A stretch of 64,000 nucleotides of DNA from Flectonema sp. DT1601 (GCA_964019425.1 OZ025782.1:1240001-1304000); one strand, 5' to 3'. Positions 19,898-30,750 are shown, numbered from the stretch's first letter. Notes: a model not told the origin generated them from the sequence alone. Numbers and translations are program-made.

Positions 19898-22266
19898 TTT
19901 TAGGAATGTGAAAACTGATTTGAGAAAATTACAATACGATCTGAGACATGTCTCCTCTTCAGTTGATACGAACACTTTGAATACTTCCCTAAAAAGCAAC
20001 TTCATATTATATTAACCTTAAACAATGAATTCCATCACAGCAGTGAGTACTTCTCGCACATGCATGACCTATATAATAGCATATGAGTAATGATTATGTT
20101 TTGACAAATCGTAGCAATCAAAAAAAAAACAGCAACACGATATTAGTTAGAATATGAGTTTATTTAGTTAGTATCATTAATTTTAGAACAGAAAAGTGAG
20201 AATAAGAAAAGTAAAAATCAATAAAAGAAAAGTATTCATTTCTCAGAGTTTATTTAGTTAGTTATATAACCCAAAGTTGTTGTATATTATGTGTGCTAAA
20301 AAACTCACGGCAACAGACGACCCAATTCGTAGCCGTTTCTGAAGATTCGGCATGAGCTTCAAGTGAAAGATCGATGAAACAATCTCCAGCTTTCCACCTC
20401 GCCTAGCTTATTAAATGTTCGAACTAAATAAAGAAATAAGCGACGATTTCTTTTTTCGGTTGGTAAATAGGAAATATAAGACAAATGTTGTCTTTTGTAA
20501 GAGAGTAAATTGCATGAATCCGTGGTGAGATTCGTGGTAAAAACAAAATATATTATAATAATAAAAAATTAAAAAAAAACATCACAACTAAACATGTGAG
20601 AATAAAAGTTCGCTGTGTTCCCCTCAGGAAGTGTGAAGAACACTTGAGGAGTTCGCTTTAGGCACAAATGTACCATTCTATTCTGTTTTTCCCCTCGAAG
20701 TCAGAGAAGTCAACCTCAGGAAGCTCATAAGGGGTAACAGGAATTCAGTACCGCAAGAAAAGACATAAGTTTACTGACAACCCAAACTCAAACACCCACA
20801 ACAAAAAAAAAGAATAAAAAAAAAAAAAAAAAAAAAAAAAATTATTCAAAAAAAAGATATAATTGAAGTGCCATCATGTGATGAAATCGTACGCAATAAA
20901 ACACACAGGCTTCACTGAAGCATGAACCAAATTGCCGAAAATATTCCCGACATGTATCAGTTGGTAGTCAGTAACCAGAGCTTCTTCCCGGGGGGTAATC
21001 CGTAAAAAACAAAACACTCAAACAACAAAAAGAGGAGGGAAAAGTCCATATCAGGCCTGGTAAGAGTATTGATATTTAGTTTAGTTTAATTAGCAAAATA
21101 CAAACTGATGACTACGAGGGGTCTGGGTAGCCCGCATCAGTAAGGACCCAATCGCGAAGATTGTAGTTTCATAGTATTGGCTGGAAGTGATCGACTTCCA
21201 GCCTCCACCTTGCCCAGAGGCTAACAGGTTGTAAACAAGAAAAGAAAATAAAAGAGAAATGATCTGGAAGTGGGGGGAAGGTGAAAAAAATAAAAAATCT
21301 TCTTTCTTTCATATACATCTTTCTTTATAATACGACCACATGTGCCATATTCCCACACTCCACGAAAGAAAATAGAAACCCCCGGAACAGTACCGAGGAT
21401 CGTTCACCCCCAGTTGTCCAAAAAGCATTATAAGTGTACTGTGGGCTTACCGAAAAGCTTTAGAAATGTACCACAAAAGATTTGGGCAGCACATAGCCAT
21501 ATCACTCAGCAAGAAATGAAAACCAAAAGGATCAGGTAAGATGACAGTCAGTTTAAGGTCATAACTGCGCCGGACCTGATGTGTGAAACAAAAACTAAAT
21601 TATAAAAAAAAATTACAATTAGTCGTATTTACCCAGAATCGGAAAGGAAATTTACTCGACGGTCGGGGAAAGTTCGAAGAACAAACAGTCCTGAGAACTT
21701 AAGAACCCAACAGAGGGCAGAATTGAGGAGAGTCTTACCAGAACGTAATAATTTGATTAAAGCTTCTCAGAAAGAATGTATTTTCTATGACTTTAGAAAT
21801 GTTATTCCTGTGAGAGGAAGTTAGAGAATCACTTGTTACAAGGTGCTTTTTCGCCAGAAGCTGGTCCATGTTAGCGATGCAACTAGAGAAAAGAAAAAGG
21901 GAGGAAAACACGGAGGCCAAACGGAAAACGGAATTGAGTAATGGTCAATTATATTTTCTTTTTAAATTTTTAAACAAAAAGTGTGGGCGCAAAAAAAAAA
22001 AACAAGATCATGTATCAAGCCTAAAAGAAATGATCACCTAACACGCTCATATGAGAGTTTGAGGTAACAAGTTCCTCAATTCTCTTTGTGCTGTAACGTG
22101 AATACCAACCAATTGGCTTATTGTTCTTGTTCGTAACGTTTAAAGAGAAAGATGGAGAGGAGAGAGCAATATGAGACAACAAAAAATAATTGTTCAACTT
22201 TGCTGATCTCACATATTTTATACATAAGTCAAAGAACTGGATGACCTCTAAAAGGAAGGGGGAAAA

Positions 22267-22298
<32 letters not shown>

Positions 22299-22367
22299 CT
22301 AATGATAATGATAATAATGTTACTATAAAGGCAATACGACTTACAATAAAACAGACCAACATCGTAG
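19898..22367. other. 2.5 kb gene-free stretch
   Basis: Between the LVIVD gene and the lectin gene. It holds the LVIVD leader, A runs (about 23 nt near 20819-20841 and 22263-22285), a candidate structured RNA at 21118-21226, and an imperfect hairpin at 20623-20650 (AAGTGT/ACACTT and CCTC/GAGG) flanked by direct copies of AGTTCGCT. Short frames on both strands look non-coding. Confidence 0.55.
21118..21226. ncRNA. Candidate structured RNA (strand uncertain)
   Basis: A GC-richer island in A/T-rich DNA with three nested stems. A perfect 10-bp hairpin is at 21179-21188/21194-21203 with loop GATCG. A 5-bp hairpin CAATC/GATTG is at 21149-21153/21159-21163 with loop GCGAA. A 6-bp outer stem pairs TCTGGG (21122-21127) with CCCAGA (21213-21218). 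An ACA trinucleotide follows at 21224-21226, so an H/ACA-like RNA is one possibility. It does not match snRNA, SRP or RNase P sequences I remember. Confidence 0.35.
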
Positions 22368-25163
22368 TCATAGAGAATAGTTATTGTACAGCACGTATTC
22401 GACAGAGTGTTCACCCCATCTATTAAGGTTGTCATCATTTATCCCCTGCAATACTGATGTTTGTGGTGGTGCTACGGAAGGTTGCACTCTAGTACTGGAG
22501 TTCATCGAATTTTCACAACTGCTGCTAACACTTGGTTCTGGATTTGATTGCAAGAGAGATGGATGCTTTGGTAATCTGTAACATGAATCAAATCCCTTCA
22601 AAGGCTTAGAACAGTTTTCAAACACAACAGAACCCACTAAAGGATGAATATGACCATTCTCTTCAGATCCCATGTCGCTAGTAGTGACAATATCTCTATC
22701 AAGTTGTTTTTTCTTTTCATCATTTCTAAGATTACCCTTAAACCCCGATGATAAATCCATACAAACAGAAAACATATCAAAAACAGATCTAATCAACGTC
22801 AAAGTCACTGAAGCACTAATACAATGCTCTGATAACGTTCCCGGTAAGTTACTCACATTAAGAGCATACCCGTGTAAGGACCAAAGCTGAAATCCAAGTC
22901 CAGCTACACTGGCTATTCCTGCTAAGACGCTGAGGTGTTTTAGCATTTTTGATATGAATAAGTTTTTTGCCATTGTTATGAGGGTTTGTACTAGTAAGAC
23001 AACAATCATTAATGAAATTTTCATCGTGCAAGTTCCCTTATTATCATCAGGAATCCAAGAGAGAGTTACAATAGCGACGACAGATCCGAACTCAATCAAA
23101 GTATAATGCCCTCGGATAATATCTACTGGGAGGTACACATCATAAAGAGGACCTCTACGAGACACGTAGTCATCATCGTAAGTGTTGTGCCAAGTGCCTG
23201 CTCCAAATATGTAAATCATCGCAGGCGAGTAGTGCGATAAGCCCTCTTGAGAGATAGGTGCGAAGTATGTTAAAGAATCATCCGTGCGGAAGAAGAAGAA
23301 TATAACAGCTAGCAACCCAATACAAAATACTACTCCAGTGATCCCAACGACAACAGCAACAGCTTCACCCTCTCCTCGAAACAATAACTCTCCACTGTAT
23401 AGTAATATAGAAGGGAATAGAATTAACATCGGAGGTATTAGGATTCCTGGATAACGAAGTTTTGCCTCGATAGACTGTAAGTCACCAGTCTTCCACGCTG
23501 TAGCTCTACAAATAATCGTAAGTATGATGTACATTACTAAGCAAACACCAATGTTTCCAATAATACAACCTGACCAGTAGTCATCGTTAATAGAAAACCT
23601 TGTCGGGTGTATTGCGAAGGGTAAAGGAGTACCAGGGAACTCTCTAATGCAATGCATCTCTAATGAGATAACAATCGTACTGGTCACGGCTCCGCCACCT
23701 GAACTGCCGACAATACCGGCGACTGCTGTGGTTCCTATCGCAACGCCGCCTGTTGCAGAAGACTTGAAATTAGTAAATCCCGAAGGGAATGTCTCGTGAC
23801 CTGTCGGTACTGATGTTGGTACCAACGTCGGATCAACGCTGGAGCCACTGTTGGAGCCACTGCTGGTATCAACGTCAGAGCCAGTAGTGTTGGTATCAAC
23901 GTCAGAGCCAGTAGTGTTGGTGTCAACGTCGGAGCCACTGTTGATATCAACGTCGGAGTCAGTGTTGGTACCAACGCCGGAGCTACCATCGCTGGAGCTA
24001 CCAATGTCGGAACCAGTGTTTACCAACGATGGAGCCAGTGTTGGTACCAACGTCGGAGGCAGCAGTGTGGGTACCAACGTCGGAGCCAGTGTTGGTACCA
24101 CAGTCGGTATTGCCGTTGGTGAAATAGTTGATGGGATACAACTCCCCACCCAAGTACACAAATCTGTTGTCCGACATGCTGTCTCCAAAATGAATTCCTC
24201 ACAAGATGAAAAGATAACTTGTGTCATAACAATGTCTGATAGGCTACTATTAAGAGAACCAACCCCTCCCCATTCACAGATGTAATTTTCATTTAAGTTA
24301 GAAATGAAGGGGAAGTCTGACCATCCCAAATTAAACTTAGAATTAACGGATAAATAATCCTCACCAGTTTTAAAGCAGGATCCGCCGTGTTGAGGACACG
24401 GAGCAACTACATTATTCGGCTCACCAGAACTCCAGTTACCGAAGAGAATATCCACCCCTCCCGAACGGAAGAGACTGCCTTGCCCACATTGAGGATATAA
24501 TGTGTTATTACAGCCAATCCTTTTTTTTTCAATGGGTCCCATGTCGCAGCCGGAGCGGGCTGCTGTTGTGAGGCTGGTGTCGTAAGGAGGGCAGCCTTCT
24601 GGTCCAGTGACCCAAACCCAATCCCCTTCTACAGCATTATCAGTTCCTCCAGTTAACCCACTGAGGTTTTTATCCAGAATGAAATCATTCTCGCTTGGAG
24701 ACGTCAAAGTTACCAAATATCCCGCCAGCCCAAAGTAATCATTCGATGTTAACGCACACCTTTTTATTGCTTCTCCCCAGTCACACGCTGGGCTACAGTA
24801 TTGGCGACTATAAAAGTGTTGATTCACACTATTATAGAAAACCTTTCCCCAATTATATCTAATTGTTCTGGTGCCGTTACTTGCTGCTCTGAACTCAACA
24901 CCACCCAGAATAGAAGCAAACTGTCTAACTGTTCCTACACCGTCGAGTACATATCGTCCTCCTTGAATCATTTGAAGACCCGTACAAGTTGTACAGCGAA
25001 CATTATCTCCAGGCTTGAACCCATTTATGAATTCTATCGTGACACCATCGATGGTCTCATTACAGACAGCTCCACAGTCCACGTTTGGAAAGAGATTCAT
25101 GAATACACCATTAGTATACATCACACTCAGAGTGACCGGGAGTAATAATGCTATCCCCAACAT
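22368..25163 (-). CDS. C-type lectin domain fused to a multi-pass membrane domain
   Basis: 931 residues, ATG at 25163, with a strong CT-rich tract and CAG (AG at 25177-25178) 13 nt upstream. Signal peptide about 1-20. Residues about 105-298 form a C-type lectin domain: WGEAIKRC, YLVTLTSPSENDFIL, DWVWVTGPEG, then GNWSSGEPNN (EPN motif at 248-250, usually mannose/GlcNAc-type, calcium dependent), YLSVNSKFNLGWSDF and NYICEW. A mucin-like linker follows (about 345-460) with VPTL repeats and GSDVDTNT repeats, likely glycosylated. From about 475 on there are 7-9 hydrophobic segments, including FSINDDYWSGCIIGNIG and KLRYPGILIPP, then a hydrophilic cytoplasmic tail of about 115 residues. The membrane part recalls the C-terminal domain of trypanosomatid DGF-1-type surface proteins (from memory, not searched). 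It is probably a cell-surface glycan sensor. Confidence 0.85.
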   Translation of the reverse strand: MLGIALLLPVTLSVMYTNGVFMNLFPNVDCGAVCNETIDGVTIEFINGFKPGDNVRCTTCTGLQMIQGGRYVLDGVGTVRQFASILGGVEFRAASNGTRTIRYNWGKVFYNSVNQHFYSRQYCSPACDWGEAIKRCALTSNDYFGLAGYLVTLTSPSENDFILDKNLSGLTGGTDNAVEGDWVWVTGPEGCPPYDTSLTTAARSGCDMGPIEKKRIGCNNTLYPQCGQGSLFRSGGVDILFGNWSSGEPNNVVAPCPQHGGSCFKTGEDYLSVNSKFNLGWSDFPFISNLNENYICEWGGVGSLNSSLSDIVMTQVIFSSCEEFILETACRTTDLCTWVGSCIPSTISPTAIPTVVPTLAPTLVPTLLPPTLVPTLAPSLVNTGSDIGSSSDGSSGVGTNTDSDVDINSGSDVDTNTTGSDVDTNTTGSDVDTSSGSNSGSSVDPTLVPTSVPTGHETFPSGFTNFKSSATGGVAIGTTAVAGIVGSSGGGAVTSTIVISLEMHCIREFPGTPLPFAIHPTRFSINDDYWSGCIIGNIGVCLVMYIILTIICRATAWKTGDLQSIEAKLRYPGILIPPMLILFPSILLYSGELLFRGEGEAVAVVVGITGVVFCIGLLAVIFFFFRTDDSLTYFAPISQEGLSHYSPAMIYIFGAGTWHNTYDDDYVSRRGPLYDVYLPVDIIRGHYTLIEFGSVVAIVTLSWIPDDNKGTCTMKISLMIVVLLVQTLITMAKNLFISKMLKHLSVLAGIASVAGLGFQLWSLHGYALNVSNLPGTLSEHCISASVTLTLIRSVFDMFSVCMDLSSGFKGNLRNDEKKKQLDRDIVTTSDMGSEENGHIHPLVGSVVFENCSKPLKGFDSCYRLPKHPSLLQSNPEPSVSSSCENSMNSSTRVQPSVAPPQTSVLQGINDDNLNRWGEHSVEYVLYNNYSL
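23820..24130 (-). repeat. Coding minisatellite in the lectin-protein linker
   Basis: Imperfect tandem units of about 24-30 nt (GTTGGTACCAACGTCGGAGC-like on the + strand) encode VPTLAPTL and GSDVDTNTT repeats. Length variation between alleles is likely here. Confidence 0.85.
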
Positions 25164-25420
25164 TGTACGTTGATAACTGAGGGAGAGAGAGATAGAGATA
25201 AGAGAGAAAAAAACACTAAATCAAATAATTGTGTCACCTGAAAAGAGAAAAAAAAGTACTTCGTATGGCTAAACTGACAATATCGTCTTTTGTTACGAAT
25301 TATTATGAGAAATCGTGTCGCGAAATCCCGTGAAAACGGGATAAGATTGCAGAAAGTGTTTACAGAAGTAACATCTGTGAAACACTAAACTGCGTGTAAG
25401 TGGTAATAATATAAGTGTAA

Positions 25421-26806
25421 TCATTCCCATGGCTTGGGTGGTATAACACAAACAAGACCAGACTCCGGAAGCAGTCCTGTACTGAGCATGGTATCGAGAG
25501 GATGCAGAGTCCTGCCTTCCTCATCAGAAAGCAGTGCTTCGTGAGTACCGATTCCAGTCATGCACCAAATTAGATTTAAGATTTCTTGTGATGTATGAAT
25601 TGGAGACAGAGGGATTTTAATAACGCTCGTTGAGAGACCAGACTTCTTTATTGCTATTGATATTTCTGTTTTGTCTGGATGGTCGGGGTGTTGAACTTCT
25701 GATGACCAAATTCGATCTGAAGGATTCCAAAAAGAAAGATCAACACTACAACCCGGACATAATCCAAGATCAGATAAGTGAGGTATTAAATAATTATCAT
25801 TTATTGATATAAACCTTAGCATTCCATCATCAACCGCTGATAATGTCAGAGGAGGTGGATGAAATGTCAAATACGAAACTCCACGTTCTAAATCTGCACA
25901 TGGCTGATACCCAACACTGTTAGGTGTTCGAAGGTACACTTCATGAATACCACATGGAGAGATTGTTTCATCCTCGTCATCGTATGATATCGATTTCTTT
26001 GATTCGCTATTAGCTAATGACTGTTTGTTAGGACGAAGTACACCCGCTACCCATCCATCATCAAAGAATCTCTCTTGTTCTTTCATCTGCATATTCAGTA
26101 CTGATTCTGTTACTTTCTTTATAGTGGCTGACCCAGTCATTGGAAGAATAATTATTTTAGGTTTTCCATCTTGGCTTCGTCTAAACTTGACAGTGCATGG
26201 TTGGTCTTCACTGGTTGTAAGTCCAATGTCGTAGAGTGTCGCATTGCTGTCGACAGTTCCTTGATTAAGTCGATAGCATTGCTCTAGAGGTAGGATTTTA
26301 TCATTGTATGTGAGTCGCATTAGACCAGGATCTGTTGGTCTTTTTGTTGTAGAACAAAGTCTACTATGAATAGAAGTCAACAAGTCTGAGAGCGTCGAAT
26401 GAACATTCCATCTCATTGACATACTTGAAAGAGAAGAACCAGTAGTAACTGTGATATCATGATAGCCTCCTCGTACCATTATCAGAGGAACAAATCCTCC
26501 TATTGCGTACTTCGACATTTCATCGTCTAAATCCATAGTACCTCCTTCAAGCCAAAATTCAACTGAATCTTCACCAGCTTCAAAATCCTCTTGCTCTTGT
26601 AACTCTTTTCGTACTTGTCTTACTGTTGATGAGAGAGGCATTCTTATTACGGCTTGAGCTCTTTTTTTAGAACAGCTTGGCAGTCTAAACATAAAACTAA
26701 CAACCTCATTCTTATCTCTGTAGCTAACTATCTCATCTGTCAGTATCGATGGATGGGATCCGTCTTCTGAATAGTAGATGTTTCTATTCTTATCGAGTAT
26801 GGGCAT
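25421..26806 (-). CDS. Protein with tandem ubiquitin-like (beta-grasp) folds
   Basis: Start set at the ATG at 26806 (461 residues): a TCTTTTTTCCAG acceptor (AG at 26817-26818) lies 10 nt upstream, and the upstream frame is a YS repeat encoded by an intronic or leader GAATAA microsatellite. Several segments follow the ubiquitin-like pattern of a strand, a helix and a loop: AQAVIRMPLSSTVRQVRKEL with a following LEGGTMDLDDEM (about 50-105), a second with MRWNVHSTLSDLLTSIHSR and LTYNDKILPLEQ (about 125-195), a third with IIILPMTGSATIKKVTESV (about 220-250), and a last one with SVIKIPLSPIHTSQEILNLIW and LLSDEEGRTLHPLDTMLSTG (about 395-455). No catalytic motif, membrane segment or Gly-Gly end. I cannot name a family; an adaptor or scaffold role is a guess from the folds only. 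Confidence 0.6.
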   Translation of the reverse strand: MPILDKNRNIYYSEDGSHPSILTDEIVSYRDKNEVVSFMFRLPSCSKKRAQAVIRMPLSSTVRQVRKELQEQEDFEAGEDSVEFWLEGGTMDLDDEMSKYAIGGFVPLIMVRGGYHDITVTTGSSLSSMSMRWNVHSTLSDLLTSIHSRLCSTTKRPTDPGLMRLTYNDKILPLEQCYRLNQGTVDSNATLYDIGLTTSEDQPCTVKFRRSQDGKPKIIILPMTGSATIKKVTESVLNMQMKEQERFFDDGWVAGVLRPNKQSLANSESKKSISYDDEDETISPCGIHEVYLRTPNSVGYQPCADLERGVSYLTFHPPPLTLSAVDDGMLRFISINDNYLIPHLSDLGLCPGCSVDLSFWNPSDRIWSSEVQHPDHPDKTEISIAIKKSGLSTSVIKIPLSPIHTSQEILNLIWCMTGIGTHEALLSDEEGRTLHPLDTMLSTGLLPESGLVCVIPPKPWE

Positions 26807-27065
26807 ATTTGTAGTCCTGGAAAAAAGAGATGAAAAAAAAAAATATGAATAAGAATAAGAATAAGAATATATAACAACAAACACAAACCGTTTATTACCG
26901 ATTACAAGACTGCTATAAAGAAGTATTAATTATAGTTATCAGAGAGTACATGTTTTAATAAGGTTGGTAGAATCGACGACTTGGAAAATTGAGAGGTGGG
27001 TGGGAACACAACTCAAACGATCAAGTCTTGTGAGCTATTACTACACACAATGAGGAACAAATGCA

Positions 27066-27122
27066 TTGTCGGTGGGGTGAAACTTTGACAATGTAAAAAC
27101 AGTAACAACTTTGTCGGTGGGG
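27066..27122 (+). repeat. Copy 1 of a 36-nt dispersed repeat, with 12-nt flanking duplication
   Basis: The core starts TGAAACTTTGACAATG at 27078 and continues AAAACAGTAACAACT to 27110. It is bracketed by direct repeats TTGTCGGTGGGG at 27066-27077 and 27111-27122. Confidence 0.8.
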
Positions 27123-27384
27123 GAAAAACAATCAAGCGCAATATCGGAATTCATTTTTCATTTTTTTTTTTTTTTTTCTCTTTTCTTTTCTTTTTCATTT
27201 TTTCTTCCCATTTCGAGTTTTTTTTTTCTCTCTTTTTTTTTCTTTGCTGAGCCCAAGTGGACCACTCTGCATTTCTTCAATTTCAGAATTTAGATCAGAA
27301 AATAGTAGTTAAATGCAAATAATAACTCCGTTCGAATAAAACTTTTAATTTGCATAATATTCTCAACAGGAATCAATAGTAGTA

Positions 27385-27444
27385 CTTCAATGGGGGTGAA
27401 ACTTTAACAATGTAAAAACAGTAACAACTTTGCTTCAATGGGGG
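27385..27444 (+). repeat. Copy 2 of the 36-nt dispersed repeat, with a different 12-nt flanking duplication
   Basis: Core 27397-27432, differing from copy 1 by one base over the shared length. It is bracketed by CTTCAATGGGGG at 27385-27396 and 27433-27444. The flank sequence differs from copy 1, which is what an insertion with target duplication would give. Confidence 0.8.
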
Positions 27445-27832
27445 AAAAAAAAGTGAGGCGATCGTATCTAATAGATGGTGGGGACGATGAAAAAGTTTTT
27501 TTTTTTTTTTTTTTGATTTTTTTTTAATATATTTTTTGAAGTTTTTTTTTTTCATCTAAATGTTGATGCAACATCACGCTTTTTTGAAAGTATGACCACC
27601 GTAGAATTTGAACGTGGGTGACGACAGTATTTAAAATTCTTCTTGTTTTTTTTCTTTTTTTCCATAACATTTTTGCCCAGCCACTCGAATAAACTTATTC
27701 TGAGAAAAGACTCTCGGAACAACAAAAATTTTAAAGACCACCGGTTTTCTCAGAGAGAATTCCAGCAGACAAAGAAAAGTAAAAGAACTGTACTACCATG
27801 CGGTTTCTTCCCGGCATCTTCGCTTCGGCGAG

Positions 27833-27863
<31 letters not shown>

Positions 27864-29093
27864 AAAAAAGAACTCCTACGATAAAATTGGTGTACAAAAG
27901 CAACTAATTCTCCACCGTAGTTATGACAGATCAAAGGTAATTCAGTTTTAAAAAAATAAATAAATAAAAAAGAATGCATTGCATGCCCCCATGCCTCAAC
28001 TAACCAGAAAGTCTCCTAAATGAGATACGTACAGCAAATGAAATAAAGACTCAAAATAAGATAAAAAAATAAAAACGCTACCAATAATGGTCAAAAAGAA
28101 AAAAGGGCGATAAATTTGTGTCATGCAAATATGAATGTGATATCCAAAACTAAATATCATCATCATCCAGCGTGAGAAAAAGATGACAACAAAGAGGAAA
28201 ACAAAAACACCCAAAAAAAAAAAAAAAAAAATTGTAAGGCAGAAACGTAAAAAAGTGAAAAATGCTGTTTTCTTTTTCCCGAAAAAACATCCTCACATTG
28301 ATTACCAAAACAGTGAAATGCTTGCTGTTGAAAGACTACAAACAAACACGTTGTGACCAACAGAAGAAGAAGAATAGTAACATAGCAGAGGCTTGCGCAA
28401 AATACCTTTGCAAAAAAAATAAACAAGAGTTTTTTACTTTATATGTGAAGAAAAAGAAAACATTTACTAACTTTTCCACCTTACTTCAACGTTTTAGTTC
28501 TCTAAGCTGCTCTAAGGAAAAAGGAGCATCGCAGGAATAATCAAGAGATAACCAGGCGTTGAATTCTATCGGAAGCGCGTGAGGGAGGGAGGATGAAAAA
28601 ATGAAAACAAAACAATCGACCTTGTGAATGATTGACTTAAATAGCAATTGAAAAAGGAAAGTTTCTTCTGTTCGCACAATAAGGTGGAAAGGGAATGGGA
28701 AAGCAGGTACATCACCACATTCGAGCCGGCTACACAAAATTATGAGCTGATGTGCCCAGCACTGATCACTCGTCCAATGGCAGTATTCTGTAACAGATTG
28801 AGTGCACAGTTTTGGTTTCTGAGAAAATCACTGCGTCGTCAGCTCCATCGGAGTACTACGACAGCAGCAGTAATTACTGATGAGTAAGTTGGAAAGGGTT
28901 ACTAAAAAAAAGGAACGTTTGCTTCAGATTTTATCGCTGGACTTTCTCAGCATTTTCAATATTTCATTATGCACTGCGACCACCAATGATGTCAAGGTAT
29001 CCCAACTGAGTACGAGTAATCATTAGAAAGCATTGTATAAGAAGGTATGGCAAAGCCGCAAGTGTTTAGCGCAAAGAGTTTTGATTTGTGCGA

Positions 29094-30460
29094 TTATTTA
29101 TTCGTTTCTTCTTCTTTTGCCTCACCTTCAATATCAAGGACAGGCTGGTCACCCTGATCACCCCTTCTGTAGGTATCGATAATACTTTGGACGTAAGGCA
29201 AACTATGAGTGCGAGTATAGATTGTCATTGGGTTAAGGAAGTCTTGATTATCGAATACGATACACCAGTCGGATCTGTGTTGTTGTTTTGTGATGACATA
29301 ACTCACAACTTGAATATTGTTGAAAACACTCAAAAATACAAAAATACATACTTTGTTGGGTCCATAAAGTATTGGATCGCTCTCATTGACGCCTCCCACT
29401 TCTCCCACGTTCCATCATTCCAACGACCGTTTTCATGAGCTCTGTTTAGAGCACGTGCACGTGCCTCTTTGTACGATACAACAAGACCGATAACATCAAT
29501 ACGGTAACCGTGCTTTCTAACTTCCTCAACTTCTCTTTGCAATTTTGCAAAGTTAGATGCTGTTGACGGAAGGACGATGTTCTTACGAGCGGCAATACAC
29601 TCAGCGTGAAGACGTTTCTTCAGCTTTCTGGTGTACGGAAGCAAAATGTTTAACGCATCCTTGTAACCAGTTGTGCGATCTGAAAGGACTGACATCCATC
29701 CTTTGTGTTTGTTACGAAACTCATCTCCATCAATTTCAACGTAGTCGTCAAGATTGATTTGAAGCATACTTTCAGTTTGTGGTCTGACAGCTGACTTACC
29801 AGCTGCTGCTGGTCCAATTACAAAGATTGCTCTCGGATCGATGTCTTCCGTCATACTTGGAGCGCTTCTGAAGTGAATCGCTTCTTCAATTTCGTGGATC
29901 TCCAATTCATCAAAATCCCTGTCCACCTTCTTACGAACATCTTCCGGCATTGTGTCCTGCCAAACTCTACCAGGAAGGCATCTTTTAGTTTTGAAATCCC
30001 AATAGATATTAGCACAAGGGTGATCGACGCAGTCATGTAGACTCTTAATTCCAGCGACACGGTATAAGATAGAATGATAGGTCTTTACTTGTTCGCGGGT
30101 AATTAAACTGCTCTGGTCTATGGTGTCAGCAGCACCTTTCCAAGCCTGCAGTGACCTCTCCATTAGCATAGTCTTTCTTGCTCCTTCAGCGACAGACTGA
30201 ATTCTGGCTTCAGCGAAATTACGACCTCTGGCTGAACCTTGTCCAACATCTGTGGTGCTATTCCTTCTCAGCGCTGGTGCAGTTGTTTTCCTCTCCAAGT
30301 CAGATTCACTTGAGATTACCAACTGCGATGTGGAAGCAGCTTTTCCTGGAATATCCAAAAAGCAAGGCTTGCTCTCTTCTGGAGGTTCCAACTCTGGCTT
30401 TGAGGCCGCAGCTGCGTTTGCTCCAGCAGTTTGAAACTTCTTTATAGAAAAAGACACCAT
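29094..30460 (-). CDS. P-loop kinase of the zeta fold, two exons
   Basis: Exons 30460-29352 and 29274-29094 join in frame to 429 residues across a 77-nt intron (GTATGT donor, ACACAG acceptor), completing the sequence TKSDWCIVFDN. The N-terminal third is low complexity with SR-rich parts. The P-loop is GPAAAGKS at residues 216-223, followed by INLDDYVEIDGDEFR, the acidic motif expected in the zeta-type sugar/nucleotide kinase fold, and later VLPSTASN...RIDVIGLVVSYKEARARALNRAHENGR, matching the strand-and-arginine end of that fold. The gene looks whole. Proteins of this fold occur widely in protists as ordinary host genes. No antitoxin-like partner is nearby, so a phosphotransferase role is more likely than a toxin-antitoxin role. 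Substrate unknown. The start has a GGCAG acceptor (AG at 30484-30485) 23 nt upstream. Confidence 0.82.
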
Positions 30461-30750
30461 TATATAGATGAAAAAAAACGTGTCTGCCGAGGGGGGTAAA
30501 ATGTTACTGAGGTTTAATAAACAACTACTATGTAAGAAGTAGTACGAAAGACCTTTATTGGTTTCCGTTTCTTTGCTTCCTTCTCACAAAGGATCATTTC
30601 ATCGTCACAGGACAGATGCATTCAAAAAAATATTAATCCGGTTTATGCCTTTTTAATGTTCGTAATAACGGTTGGTAATATTCACTTTTTTTTTTTTTTT
30701 TTTTTTTTTTTCCCCCTCAATATAAAAAAAAACAAAAAAAATTATCTGCC

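Larger units (their letters stand above)
26807..29093. other. 2.3 kb gene-free stretch with short dispersed repeats
   Basis: Contains a GAATAA microsatellite (about 26846-26868), two copies of a 36-nt repeat (27078-27110, 27397-27432), T/C-rich tracts at about 27160-27240, and a 28-nt A run at about 27833-27860. A + strand frame at about 28710-28880 has an acceptor and donor-like context but no similarity. No gene supported. Confidence 0.55.

Noticed and set aside
21470-21510. U6 snRNA-like GGCAGCACATA
   Set aside because: Only an 11-nt match; the conserved ACAGAGA region and the rest of U6 do not follow.
27078-27110. The 36-nt repeat as a spliced-leader exon
   Set aside because: Read on the minus strand it has a CTGTTTTTACATTG stretch slightly like euglenozoan leaders, but no GT donor follows and no Sm-like site or leader-gene unit is present.
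28710-28880. Plus-strand frame with acceptor- and donor-like edges
   Set aside because: No protein similarity, wrong strand for this array, and splice-like dinucleotides are common. Not enough to call an exon.
29094-30460. Toxin-antitoxin module around the zeta-fold protein
   Set aside because: No antitoxin-like neighbour, the gene has a eukaryotic intron and a long extension, and the fold is common in host kinases.
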